Position numbers and translations under genes: made by a program | NCBI RefSeq assembly: GCF_030704535.1 | Contig: NC_081810.1 | Coordinates: 6,458,501 to 6,522,500, forward strand | Direction of reading: 5' to 3' | Origin: Vitis vinifera | Taxonomy: Eukaryota; Streptophyta; Magnoliopsida; Vitales; Vitaceae | DNA length: 64,000 nucleotides | The notes under the pieces: model-generated | What the model saw: the letters and a program-made list of their open reading frames with translations, nothing else | What the model was told of the DNA's origin: nothing | Database searches by the model: none | In this document: positions 39,038 through 51,183 of the stretch, piece by piece | Position numbering within the stretch: position 1 is the first letter of the stretch | Layout: every line of letters begins with the position of its first letter

Positions 39038-40986
39038 ATATTTTCAGATTATTTTTGTTTTGGTTTAAATTTCCGAGTCAGAATCAAATGTAACGTCTCT
39101 TATCCGGCAAGGAAAGAATCGCGGGCTACAAGAAGGCTCTAAAAATTTTTAAAATTTGCCATTAAGCTCCAACGTACAAAATAATTAACATTCTACAAAT
39201 TGAAAAGGGTAATTAAAATATGTTAAGTAATTTACTGATTTTATATTTATTTATTTATTTTTAAAATAAAAAATAAAAATATATTTGACAATTATGTAAG
39301 AAAATATAGAAAAAAATTCTTCTTTGTTTCTCCTAATTTTTTAGGATTGATTTTTATTTTTTGGTCAGCTTGACCATGTGCAGACTGTCTCCACTGTCGG
39401 GAAAAAGGAAAAATGGTACGTTGAAAAGAAAGATAAAATACACCATAGGAAATTTGAAGTAATTACGTTGAAGCATTAAAATCTACGACAATCATGGATA
39501 TCTCGATCTTATGATATATAGAAGATATATTAGAAAAATTAATAAAAATTCTAAAAATATATATATAAAAAAAAAACCTTTAAAAAATTATATAAGAAGT
39601 AAAAATAAATATTTTAAAAAATGATATATATAATTTATTTTATTTGATAATCGATAAAAAAAAATATAAATTTTATAAATATATATTTATTATTAAGTTG
39701 TATTATATATTATTTTATAATAATATTATGATAATTTTCTAATTTTAAAATATATTTAATATTAAAATTATGATTTATTTTAATTTAAATGTATTGAATG
39801 ATATCAAATAATAATATATACATAAATTTTTTAATATTTTTATTTTTATATTTAAAAAATATATAGATTATATAAAAAAATACATAAAATTATGTTATTA
39901 TATTTTTGGTAATAAATTAAATCAACTATAATAATAAAATAAATAGAATTAATTTATTTAATAATAGAAAATTCAATGAAATATGGATAAAATATTTATA
40001 AATATGAATTGGTGGATAAATCTTTTCTATTATTGATATATAGAAGATATATCAATAATATATATCACTTAAATTATTTAAACATAAGAATAAATAAGAA
40101 AATAAATAAAATGTTCATTCAGAGCTCATTTTTGTATGCTAAACATAGTGTAATGGTGAATGAACCACCTATTAAGTAAATAAATAAAACTAAAATGTAA
40201 AAAAAAACACATATTATCTAAGTTTAAAATTGACATGTATTGGAATTGTGTACAAAAATCATAAATATTTATGTAGATATAGCTTTATAATTAAAAAGTA
40301 AAATTGAAAATTTTCATTTTAAGACTATCAATTTAAAATTGCCTTTATCCAAATTCATACTAATAACAAATTATAAGTTATGAAAGATTTGTAAATGATG
40401 TTGTAATGTTTCTCTATGATGTGTTTGAAGAATAAATTCATGGATTTTAAACTCGAGGGAGCAAAGTGAAAATAGCAAATTAAAAAGAGCAAAGTTGGAT
40501 TTTACTTTCTTAAACTACATATTGAAACATCGAAATGGATACGAACCGTGTGAACCGCCGGTCCAACAGCTTGAACCGGTGGACCGGACGGCTCCATCTC
40601 CTTTTACTTTCTTAAATCCGCACCTACCTTCCTTGTGCGTCCCACCCCGCTGTCGGCCATCACTAGCTTTTCCTCCCACTTGTTTGGTTTTTTTTTCCAT
40701 TTTTTTGGTTCTGTTGGCCCCACCATCAACCACTTTTCTCCCTCGTGTCACACTCACAGCCACCACACCAATCCTCTTTCGGTCAGCACCATGCCAATTG
40801 TTCAGCGTTTTCGTGGTCTTTGACTTTGCAGTCAAGCACTTCTGATTGCTCTGACGGGCGCATTTTCACAAAAGGGCAAGAATTATTTAATACATCATTG
40901 GTTCCCTATCGCCCGTCCACTCCAAACTAAAATCTTCACGAATCCAAGGGCCAGCAGTACCGCGCCTGGTTTATCCAGAAAACATC
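39038..40986. other. AT-rich spacer and upstream region of GST unit 1
   Basis: Positions 39130-40320 are extremely AT-rich with no gene. From about 40320 to 40986 the sequence aligns with 46237-47429 upstream of GST unit 2, including a GC-richer block around 40540-40580 (words CCGCCGGTCCAAC and GAACCGG). The shared block marks the upstream part of the GST duplication unit. The apparent open frames in it are low-complexity and not supported. Confidence 0.55.
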
Positions 40987-40994
40987 TATAAATA
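40987..40994 (+). promoter_or_regulatory. TATA box of GST unit 1
   Basis: TATAAATA lies 54 nt before the MAEEV start codon and only 24 nt before an upstream in-frame ATG (41011). The expected transcription start at or past 41011 makes the upstream ATG an unlikely start. Confidence 0.7.
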
Positions 40995-41040
40995 AGAAGG
41001 GGGCATACCGATGGCAGCCATATCTCTTCAAACAGAAACG

Positions 41041-41771
41041 ATGGCTGAAGAAGTAAAGCTTTTTGGCACATGGGCAAGCGTCTTTAGCCGCAGAATTGAA
41101 GTGGCCCTCAAGCTGAAAGGAGTTCAGTTTGAATACATAGAAGAGAATTTGTCCAATAAGAGTCCTGCGCTTCTCAAGTATAATCCGCTTCACAAGAAAA
41201 TCCCAGTGCTTGTACACAACGGAAAGCCAGTTGCAGAGTCACTTGTCATCCTGGAGTACATCGATGAGACCTGGAAACACAACCCCATCTTGCCTACAGA
41301 CCCTTATGAGAAGGCCATGGCACGGTTCTGGGCTAAGTACATGGATGACAAGGTAAACCCAATCCTATATTCCTTTTTAAAAAAAAATCATTTGGGTCCT
41401 GACTACTATTCATTATGCAGCTCTTGCCGGCAGCAATAAAGGTTGCGATGAGTAAGGGAGAGGAGCAAAAGGGAGTGATTGAAGAAATCCAGAAGCAGCT
41501 TAAAACTCTAGAGAGTGAGCTGAAAGAGAAGAAATTCTTTGGAGGGGAGAGTTTAGGATTCGTGGACATAGCTGCAAACACTATAGTTTGGCTTGTTGTT
41601 GCCCAAGAAGCTCTGGGAATGGAGATCCTGACCGAAGAGAAGTTTCCTGTTTTGCATGGATGGTATCAAAGGCTTGTTGACGATGCTGTTTTCAAGGAAT
41701 GTATGCCGCCAAGGGAGCAACATCTTAGCTTTGTCAAAGTTCGGTTTGGATCCTCGACCCCCTCCAAATGA
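41041..41771 (+). CDS. Tau-class glutathione S-transferase, unit 1
   Basis: The soluble enzyme joins glutathione to electrophilic xenobiotics and stress products. Exons 41041-41352 and 41421-41771 (GT-AG) give 220 residues, the usual GSTU length and single-intron layout. The N-terminal thioredoxin-like domain starts [13 protein letters not shown] and contains catalytic Ser13, Lys40, Ile54 and the Glu66-Ser67 pair of the glutathione site. An all-helical domain for the hydrophobic substrate follows. The residue after Ser13 is Val (WASVFSRR) where nearly all paralogues have Pro, so the active-site loop may be altered. An in-frame ATG ten codons upstream (41011) is disfavoured by TATA spacing. 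It is otherwise undamaged and is the first of eight head-to-tail units. Confidence 0.93.
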
Positions 41772-42858
41772 ACAGTTGGTTTATGTCTCTGTATGACTTG
41801 ATAGGAGAGGAGCCTTGCTTCTCATTTAAGTGGTTTAGTTATGTATTTTGACTTTTGAGGTTGTGTCATGGACCTTATCTTGTTTCTGGGGATAAGAACT
41901 TAAAAATAAATTGGACTAATATTGCTCCAAATGGCATTAGAAAGAAGAAGACTCAAGCATTGCTCCTAAATCCTAATTAATAGCATTTGAATATTCTATG
42001 TTCATCTAAATAAAAAATTATTTTTTATTCACAAAAAATCACGAAAGAAATTTAGGCCTTCTAAATAAGTACTTGTTTTTCAATAAAAAAAATATTTTAA
42101 TTATTTTTTTTACTTAAAGAGTGTTTATATATGTATATATCATAAAATTATAAATTAAGTATTAAAAAATAAAAATCTAAATTGTAAATGTACCTACATT
42201 TATAATTACAATATAAATTTGCATATAATAATATTTTATTTTCAAAGTATTTAATAAAACTATAAATATTCTAAAATTACTCATATTGTTTGATAAAGAG
42301 TCAAAGAGATTTAAAAAAAAACCATACTAAAATAAATAAAAAAAGATGTTGTAATTTATTTATAAAAGAATAAAAAAAAATATTTTTAAAATATTATTTT
42401 AATTGGAAATAAAAAACACAATATTTTTCTGATCAGGTAAATATGGGCATTTGATAAGAAAAAAAAATGAAAAAGAAGAAAGATTGACTTATGTGATTAT
42501 TTTAAATTTTGAGGGAAAAAAATTGGCTTAAGGGGTAATTTTGAAATTATAGGGGTTATTATTATGTAGTTGTTATGAAAAGTCAATCCGGGTGATTAAA
42601 AATTTCTTCTTTTATTTTAAATAATGTATGCTTTGCATGATTTGTTTTTGTATTTGTTTTTACTTTTTTGTTTTTGTTTTTTTCTCCGTTTCCCACCACC
42701 TCCCCACTTTTTCTCCATCCCACCCCACCCACCCACGGGATTTTGAAAAAAAATATAATAATTTTAAAAGATATTTATAAAAATTCCACACTTTTAAAAC
42801 CATTTTCAAATTTATAATATTTTTAAGAAATACAATTAAATTTTAAAGTTGTCTTCTT
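41772..42858. other. 3' flank of GST unit 1
   Basis: It holds the 3' untranslated region, then AT-rich sequence that aligns in part with 48223-48785 downstream of unit 2. No gene is seen. It ends at the target duplication of the solo LTR. Confidence 0.55.
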
Positions 42859-43752
42859 TGTAGGGACCTCTCCCCTTGGGAAACACGTGGCACGCAGCTC
42901 ATGGTGACGCGTGGCACGTGTTATCAGCCGAACCATCATCATCAGGATTCCCCTAAGGATATGCATGGTGCAGTTATCCTATCCGAACCGCCTCAAGGAA
43001 AGGCAAACGACGTTTCAGCTTCTCCTATCCAAGGAAGAGCAAACGACGCTGGCAGAGCGTAGACATCCGGATAGTCCTCACAACACATCCGGATAATCAG
43101 CATGAGTCATCCGGATATAAATCGTCTGGATGGTCAATTAAAGTAGCGTAGACATCCGGATAGTCCCCACAACACATCCGGATAATCAGCATGAGCCATC
43201 CGGATATAAATCGTCTGGATGGTCAATTAAAGTAAAGCGAGTCTTACACGCAATCACAACAAGTAGCCATGACCCACATCTTGTCACCTGCAGAGTGAGA
43301 AGACAAGATGAAGTGATAGCAAGTCACTTCCCACGATCATTCTACATGATCACCTTCCCACAATCTCTGACAGCCGCATCACCTACCATGGTTTCTGACA
43401 GTCGTTCGTAGGGTGATAATGCTCCTACTAACACCTATTGTCATCATCACAACATAAAATATCTCCTCACCATTAATGAGAGGAACAGTACCCCTGAAGC
43501 TGTATATATATGCCTTCGCACGAAGAAGAAAGGGATCCCCTGGTAACCTCTTGGTACCTAGTAAAAGGCCAACTGATTTATATATCTCTCTCTCACCATG
43601 GCTAACAAAACCATCAGAGGGTGCGTCCGAACACCCTGTCCGGATGCCTTTTGCAGGTACAACCACTGAATCAAGAACCCCTTGTGTGTTGAGAATCACG
43701 TGTCCATCCATATAGTAGCAACGTGGACCACCGGATACGCGAGGCGACAACA
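42859..43752. mobile_element. Solo LTR, 894 bp
   Basis: The segment begins TGTAGGGACC and ends GACAACA, is flanked by a perfect 5-bp duplication TTCTT (42854-42858 and 43753-43757), and is absent from the equivalent place after GST unit 2 (near 48800). It has no internal coding region or second LTR, so it is best explained as a solo LTR left by recombination. It is GC-richer than its surroundings, with G-box words (CACGTGGCACG, ACGCGTGGCACGTG) near 42884-42920 and CATCCGGAT repeats. The parent family is not identified; the length suggests Ty3/gypsy. Confidence 0.8.
43060..43235. repeat. Two tandem 88-bp repeats inside the solo LTR
   Basis: The units at about 43060-43147 and 43148-43235 differ at only a few positions. 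Each contains the word CATCCGGATA three times and a TCGTCTGGATGG variant. Confidence 0.85.
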
Positions 43753-43929
43753 TTCTTGATGTGATAATAAGTGTCATAAATTTAAAAATAATTTTAAAAG
43801 TATTATATTTTAATAAAGAATGGTTAAATTTGAGGTTTTTTTTTTCCTTTTTTTTCAAATAGCTCAGCCAAACTACTTTAGCCCAAGATTTGAAAATTAG
43901 AAAAGCTTGTAAAACATAATTTTTGCTTA

Positions 43930-46236
43930 AGCATATAAATTCAAGCGTATTTTGAGTAGACATCAATGAAATGAATGCAGAATCGATATCCATTGGAAGA
44001 GGGTATTAAAGCAAGTCCCTATAAATCTAAATGTACAAGTTCTAAGGTGTAGTGTAGGAAATGGTGGATGAATTGGAGATTTGTGAATTTTCCTTAAGTA
44101 ACCTGAAGAACAAATTAGAGAAGATTTTTTTATTAAGATGTGAAATGTTACATCTGTTGAGGACTTGTGATACAATTTGATCAGATGGGTGGCCAAGGTT
44201 GTTATGCAATAGTTCAAATGATGTTCTTATCGCTGCTATTGTGATAAGTTTGAAGAAAGTTGGTGTTGTGACTACTATGCTCAGCTTGCAAGGAACGATT
44301 GACTATTGAGGATGTGAGGAGTGAGTTTTTAAGCTATCAAACACTTACGGTCCCCCTTTAAGTTGGCCTTTGGGTAGAACTATTTTGGTGGTTAGGTCCT
44401 TGAAAAAACAAGAGGTGGGATGCAATTCAAAGTATACACGGTTGTCATTAGCAAATTTAAAAACATTAAGTAGATTTTTGGTTGTTTTTGGAATATGAAG
44501 CAATTGTTTTAGTGCAAGTTTTTTGTATAGATCAAACGGAAAATGAGAATGATGTGGTACCAATGTGATGAATTGGAAGACCCTTCCCGTTTTCCATGAA
44601 GACTTAGATGGTGTTTGTTTTTTGACTGAATAGAAAAAGTCAAATATTTTGATTTTTTCTATTAAGCTAAAAGTAACATGTTAACATCATCCAACATAAC
44701 TAAAATGAATTTGTTATCAATAAGTTTAATTTAATTATATTGGATAATGTCAACAGGTTATTTTTAGCTGAATAAAAAAAGCTAAAATATTTGGCTTTTT
44801 CTATTCAGCCAAAAAACAAACACCACCTTAGTCTAGTGTAAAGAATTGTGAATAATTCACAATGTTGTTGAACTCAGGTGTTAGATGATATGTTGCTCCA
44901 AAGTTTGGGTACCAATAGGTGGATTTTGCAGCATATGAAGGTGCTTGCTGTGAGAATACAACTGAAAGTTTCTCATGTTGAGATAATAGTCTCAAGGGTT
45001 GCTGAGGTATGTGAGCAATGTTTCCTTGCGGTGGATGATTCTACAGTTGAGATAGCCCTACGAATGAATGATCAAATCTGTAATAACACCACATGACCAC
45101 ATGTCCCAACCTTCCACATAATTGACATTGGGGTTTGTTATTTCCTTCCCATGAGCTCTTGTCATATCTTCCACGTCCTCTTTGGGATAAGTTTCCTATG
45201 GCATGTTGCTTTCCATGACCAAAGAATTCTTGAGGCCTTGTTGAATTTTGAACTTCATAGCGATTCTTGTTCCAGTTCTCTTATTAAAGTATGAAAATTC
45301 ACTGGTTGTGGCTAAGTTAACTTGACCATTGAAATTTGAACCTTTTATGTTTTTGTCAATATGACTTTCTTAAGCGAGAAGTAGGGCTTCAATTTCTTCT
45401 ACAGCATAAGGATCGATTATTAAACTTACCGAGATGACAAATTTTTCATACTCTTACGGAAGTCCTTCAAAGATTGCATCAATGTGGTATTTAACTATTA
45501 GTTTATGGCTTACTAGGGCAAGAGGATCAATTGTGCTTCTATTCTTGAGAAGGTACTCATTTAGAGTTAGGTCTCCTTTCTTAGTGTTGTGCAGTTGAGT
45601 TTTGAGTTGAGTCACTTTGGCATGTATTTGAGTAGCAAAATAAAGGTCTAGGATTCTCCATACTTGAGCCGAAGTTTCACAATTCACCAAACGTGAGAGA
45701 AGTGTAGCATATATGGAAGTAAGAATCCATGACATGATGAGTTGTTCTCGTTGTTCCTAGTCTTGAAATGTTGGGTTTGTGTGGGGTTGAGCTTCATTTT
45801 CTTAAGACAAAAATCTTGATGGTAAGTTTGACAATTCGGTGAGGAAATGTTGCAGTTTGTAACCTCTCAAAGTGATTAGTATTTGTTTTCTCTAAACTAA
45901 AAAGTTGTCGTTATCCTAACTTGGATGAAATGGGATGTGGAAAAGAAATGAGGATAATTATGATGGCCCTTGAGGGATCTCCTATACCATGTTAGAAGAC
46001 AAAAGAAAACAATCAAAGAAAATATCAGTAGTTTCTCATTACTTGTTCAGTTGAGTTTATAGTACAAATGGTGACTTCCTTAATTAACAACAGGTTGATA
46101 ACAATTATTGGAATTTGTTATAACAAGAAAAAATTAATTAACTAATTGTGCTAACAGTTATGCCAATTCTGTAACGGTTGTGTCAATGATCTTGAATGTA
46201 GTGCACTTGAGTTGTTTACCACGGAGTTGTATCTCT
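43930..46236 (-). mobile_element. Ty1/copia relic (LTR, gag, pre-integrase, start of integrase)
   Basis: On the minus strand, a 5' LTR-like block (about 46236-45993, inner edge TTCTAACA) is followed by a copia gag segment (about 45735-45454). A gap is followed by the protease/pre-integrase region (about 44563-44345, LLHIPKTTKNLLNVFKFAND) and the opening of integrase (about 44217-43930). RT, RNase H and the 3' LTR are absent. It is a fossil with many breaks, inserted between GST units 1 and 2 after their duplication, because the flanks of the two units match outside it. Confidence 0.75.
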
Positions 46237-47429
46237 AATATAAGACTATCAATTTAAAGTTGGTTCTACCCAAATTTATAACAATGACAAATTAAAATGA
46301 AAAAAAAAAAGAAAAAAAAAACCAATTCTTTTACAAGTTATGAAAGACTTGTAAATGATGTTGAAATGTTTGAGGAATAAATTCTTGGATTTTAAACGCG
46401 GACGGGGTAATGTGGAAATAGAAGATAAAAAAGAGCAAAGTTGGATTTTAACTGGCCCAGATGGAGCTATTAAACTGTAATACATATTGAAACATCGAAA
46501 TGGATATGAACCGTGTGAACCGCCGGTCCAACATCTTGAACCGGCGGATCGGACGGTTGATTCCCTCTTTTTTACTTTCTTACTTTTCCCACCGACCTTC
46601 CTTGTGGGTCCCACCTCACTGTCACCCATCACCCAGCATTTCCTCCTCTTGTTTGGGTTTTTTTCCATTTTTTTCCTTTTGTTGCCACCCACCAACCCCT
46701 CTTTTCTCCCTCGTGTCACTCTCCCACCCACCAATCCTCTTCCAGTCAGCACCGTGCCAAGTGTCCTGGCGTTCTGCAATTCGCATACAGTAAACACATG
46801 ATCAAGTACCTAAACTATATAGCCATATGATAAAATTGTAATGCTAACAAAATTTAGATAAAAAATAATAAAATATGAATGAATAAATAATACAAATTTA
46901 TTATTTTTAATTAAATATTTTTTTAAAATAATATATAAATGATATATTTATAATATAATGCTCATTACTCGATCATAATTTAATCACATGGATTCTATTA
47001 ATAAACCAGTGGATTTTCTACTAGTACCACAATCGTTCAATTTCCAAACGTGGTCTTTGATTTTGCAGTGAAGCCCTTCTGATTGCTCTGATCCGCGCAT
47101 TTATTGAAACAGATTTTATTTGACCAGCACATCTATCTTTACCCAAAATTCCATTCTCGGTTAAGGGGGTCTGCTCTCAATCGAAAAGGGGGAGTCACCG
47201 AGGTCGTTGCGTCAAAAAGTTGGTCATAGTCTTCAAAGGTTCAATCGTCTAGAGGCATAGGCCATACCTCAATGGATACGCATTGGCTGAACGCCTACAA
47301 GTTTCCAAGTTTGTCGAGGCCGTCACCAAATACATCATTGGTTCCCTATCGCCCGTCGGATCACACCAAACTAAAATCTCGACAAATCCAAGGCCGGCAG
47401 TACCGCGCCTGGTTTATCGAGAAAATCTC
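46237..47429. other. Upstream region of GST unit 2
   Basis: It aligns with 40320-40986 and shares the CCGCCGGTCCAAC / GAACCGGCGG block, but carries an additional AT-rich stretch (46800-47030). No supported gene is seen. Confidence 0.55.
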
Positions 47430-47437
47430 TATAAATA
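47430..47437 (+). promoter_or_regulatory. TATA box of GST unit 2
   Basis: TATAAATA lies 54 nt before the MAEEV codon at 47484. An upstream ATG (47454) is only 24 nt away. Confidence 0.7.
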
Positions 47438-47483
47438 AGAAGAGGGCATATCAATGGCAGCCATATCTCTTCAAACAGCAACT

Positions 47484-48222
47484 ATGGCTGAAGAAGTAAA
47501 GCTTTTTGGCACATGGGCAAGCCCCTTTAGCCGCAGAATTGAAGTGGCCCTCAAGCTGAAAGGAGTTCAATTTGAGTACATAGAAGAGAACTTGTCCAAT
47601 AAGAGTCCTGCGCTTCTCAAGTATAATCCAGTTCACAAGAAAATCCCTGTGCTTGTACACAATGGAAAGCCGGTTGCAGAGTCACTTGTCATCCTGGAGT
47701 ACATTGATGAGACCTGGAAACATAATCCCATCTTGCCTACAGACCCTTATGAGAAGGCCATGGCACGGTTCTGGGCTAAGTACATGGATGACAAGGTAAA
47801 CCCGATACTATATTCCCTTTTTAAAAAAAAAAAATTCATTTGGATCCTGACTACTATTCATTATGCAGCTCTGGCCGGCAGCAACAAAGGTCGTGGTGAG
47901 TAAGGGAGAGGAGCAAAAGGCAGTGATTGAAGAAATCCAGGAGCAGCTGAAAACTCTAGAGAGTGAACTGAAAGAGAAGAAATTCTTTGGAGGGGAGAGT
48001 TTGGGATTTGTAGACATAGCTGCAAACATTATAGTTTTTCTTCTTGTTGCCCAAGAAGCTCTGGGATTAATGGAGATCCTGACCGAAGAGAAGTTTCCTG
48101 TTTTGCATGAATGGTATCAAAGGCTTGTCGATGATGCTGTTTTCAAGGAATGTGTGCCACCAAGGGAGCGACATCTTGGCTTCTTCAAAGCTCGGTTTGG
48201 ATCCTCGACGGCTTCCAAATGA
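47484..48222 (+). CDS. Tau-class glutathione S-transferase, unit 2
   Basis: Exons 47484-47795 and 47869-48222 (GT-AG) give 221 residues. The glutathione site is complete: Ser13 in WASPFSRR, Lys40, Ile54, Glu66-Ser67. It is very close to unit 1 in exon 1 (a handful of changes) but keeps the normal Pro after Ser13. Exon 2 is one codon longer (GLMEIL), and the C-terminus is [10 protein letters not shown]. The frame could begin ten codons earlier at 47454 ([10 protein letters not shown]), but TATA spacing favours 47484. Units 1 and 2 look like the youngest pair of the array. Confidence 0.93.
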
Positions 48223-48434
48223 AGAGTTGGTTTATGTCTGTGCATGAGTTGATAGGGGAGGAACCTTGCTAGTTGCTTCTCATATATGTGTTTCAGTTAT
48301 GTACTTTGAAGTTGTGTCATGGACTTTACCCTGTTTCTGGGGATGACAACTTAAAAAATAAATTGGAGTAGTATTCTATGTTCATCTAAATAAAATTAAT
48401 CATATTGTTTCATTAAGAGTGACAGAGATTTAAA

Positions 48435-48484
<50 letters not shown>

Positions 48485-51129
48485 GACGTTGTAATTTATT
48501 TATAAAATAATTAAAAAAATATTTTTAGAATATTATTTTAATTAGAAATGAAAAACAGAATGTTTTTGTTTACTTGTGGGCGTTTGAGCAAGGAAAAAGA
48601 TTTGACTTATAGGTGATGATTCTAGATTAGTTGAAATACGGCTTTTCACTATTTGAGGAAAAGAAAATTGGCTTTTGGCTTGAAGGGTAATTTTGAAATT
48701 ACAGGGATACTATTATTAAAAATTTATTATTTTATTTAAAAAAATGTATGCTCCCTATGATACTTTTAAGAAATACAATTAAATTTTAAAATTATCGTTT
48801 TGATGTTTTTGATGTGATAATAAGTTTTGTAAATTTAGAAATAATTTCACAAATTTTAAATTTAAATAAATTGTAATAAAGTGTTAATAAAATATGAATA
48901 AATAAATAAAACAATTTTATTTTACTCTTTGGTGTATAATATTTTTGTACCCACAACTTTAGTGAATTTGCAAAACAATAAGAAAATATGTGAAACAAAA
49001 TATTTTTTATTAAAATATAATAATTGTGAGAATACCATATTGGTAATAATTCTTTTATAAAATAATATTTTCTTATCCTTCTTTCACTTTGAACACACTC
49101 CAAAAGGAAGGAAAATATTTTTTTAGTTTTGAAAGCTAATTGAGGGCTTAATTCGGGAAAGGTGAAAAACATTTTTTTTTTTTTTCTTATTTCTTGAAAT
49201 TTTTCTTCTTTATGAAATTTTTGTTTCAAATCTATGAAAAACATATCTATTACTCTTTTACTATTTCTTGAAAATTTTCTTATTTATGAATTTCTATGTG
49301 GAGTCGATCTTCCTTTCATTAAAGGAAGTCGCCCTATTATCCATAGAATTAAGAAATAAAAAATTTGAAATTCTTCAAGATTTAGTTGTTTAATTTAAAG
49401 AATTTGTTTCATTAATTTTAACAACTTATCTTCTTTATTAAGGAAATTTGCTAACAAAAAAATATTTATTTTTAATTCTCTTTTAAATTTTGCAATCTTT
49501 CAAAATTTGTCACATATATTATTTATCGAGTTCAAATTTTGTTGAATTGGGAAATCACAATTTTGAAAACCAATTTAATGATAATTTAATTAATTAAAAG
49601 TGTTGATGTCTATAATTTCTTCTTAATAATTAAATATTTTAATTTTATTATTTATTAAAATAAAAAATCTTAATATATTTATATTTTATTTTTATTATGA
49701 TTTTAAATATATATTTTTTAAATTTTAATAATGCTCAAATAACCATATTTACCCAAAATATCGATAATTACGAATATATCAATACTTTAATTATATTTAG
49801 AAATATCAGAGTTGATATTTTTTTACAAATATCAATGGAGCGAAAATTATTTAAAATTCACTAACATCCTTGAAAAAACTAAAAAAAAAATGATAAAATA
49901 AGCAAAAATACACATTTTTAAGTTTTTTTAAAGTATAATTGATATACATATTATAAAAAAGAAAAACATCGATAGATAGAAATATATCAGTAGATTTGAT
50001 ATTTGAATTTTAAGAATAATAAATATGAATTTTGGAAGTATATAAAGTTAGAATTGAGTTAAAAAATATTTGATTTTATTGAATAAAAATAATTTATACA
50101 TAAATATAATACATATGATATTGTAATAGTCTTTAGTATCAAAATGAATGGGGATCTTGTTGAAAATAATATTTATTTAAAAAAAATTTAAATACTTTTA
50201 TTAAAACATGTTTAATTACATTTTAAATAAAAAATTAAATTATTTTATATAAAATATTTTATTTAAGATTTAATTTCTAAAATTTTATTAAAAATATGTG
50301 ATAACAACTTTTTCTATTAATATTAATTTATTTAAATAATTAAAATTATTAATAATTTATCTTATCAAATTAATTTTAATTTATAAAATATTAAAACTTT
50401 CTTAACTTTCTTAAATTTTTATATTATAGCAATTTTTTTGGGTAAATTTATATTTTTAATATTTTAAAATAAAAACATTTAAAATTAAATAAAATTGAAA
50501 GGATGAATAAAAAAAATTTAAGAGTGAAGTGATAATAATTTTTTAAAATAAGATTAATGAGATAAATATGAAAAATGTTAAAAATAAAATTATAATACAA
50601 AATAAAATGATAATATAAAAACATATATGAAATTTGGGCGATTGAATCGTCAAAAATTCAAATATGAGAATTTTCAAAATTTTCAAAAAAGTGGTAGAAG
50701 GGGCAATTTTTTTACGTTCTCCATCTGCTCCGCGTGTCGCTTCGAGAAATACCAAAATATTGGCGATAGTTTCGAAAAATTTCCGTGACGAATATTGTGT
50801 CGGAGCCGGCCGATAAACGATATTTTCCCGAAATTTTCCGACATTTCAATCCTTGCAATTTAGCCCACTTAAATAATGCAAAGAGATAAGATTCCAAGGG
50901 AAATATCAAATATCACATCACCGACAGCGATAAGTGCCGTCTTCAAAGTCTTCATTGTCTGGATGCGTAGGCCATGCCTCAATGGACACGCATTGGCTGA
51001 TGTCTACCACTTTGTCAGGCCCTCACCAGATACATTATTGGTTCCCAATCATCCATCCGATCACACTCCAAACTAAAATCTCGACAAATCCAAGGGCCAG
51101 CACCGCGCCTGGTTTATCAAGAAAACCTC
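48223..51129. other. AT-rich spacer between GST units 2 and 3
   Basis: No gene is seen. The first 600 bp match the flank of unit 1. Positions 49740-50860 contain repeated words built on ATATCGAT / TTTTCCGA and may be an old dispersed repeat. From about 50930 the sequence aligns with the proximal promoters of the other GST units. Confidence 0.5.
48438..48478. repeat. (AT)n microsatellite
   Basis: About 20 uninterrupted AT dinucleotides lie in the 3' flank of GST unit 2. The run is likely polymorphic between individuals. Confidence 0.9.
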
Positions 51130-51137
51130 TATAGATA
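51130..51137 (+). promoter_or_regulatory. TATA box of GST unit 3
   Basis: TATAGATA lies 54 nt before the ATG at 51184. In this unit the upstream ATG seen in units 1, 2 and 4 reads GTG (51153-51155), so only the MAEEV start is available. Confidence 0.65.
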
Positions 51138-51183
51138 AGAAGAGGGCATACCAGTGGCAGCCTGATCTCTTCAAGCTGCAACA

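Noticed and set aside
38540-39068. Long plus-strand open frames over the MEE60-like gene
   Set aside because: Antisense shadows caused by the high GC of that gene; charged, repetitive translations.
40515-40835. Open frames on both strands in the GST upstream block (also 46276-46801)
   Set aside because: Low-complexity Ser/Pro/His or Lys/Gly compositions, no family resemblance, and the block is promoter sequence shared by two GST units.
41011-41040. Upstream ATG giving a ten-residue extension of GST unit 1 (same in units 2 and 4)
   Set aside because: Only 24 nt after the TATA box and absent in units 3, 5, 7 and 8; the MAEEV/MAQEV start is conserved in all units that keep their 5' end.
43060-43235. 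CRISPR-like direct repeats
   Set aside because: Only two 88-bp units, inside a plant solo LTR; CRISPR arrays do not occur in plant nuclear DNA.
49740-50860. Possible dispersed repeat with ATATCGAT and TTTTCCGA words
   Set aside because: Boundaries, terminal repeats and coding capacity could not be found, so it was mentioned only as part of a spacer.
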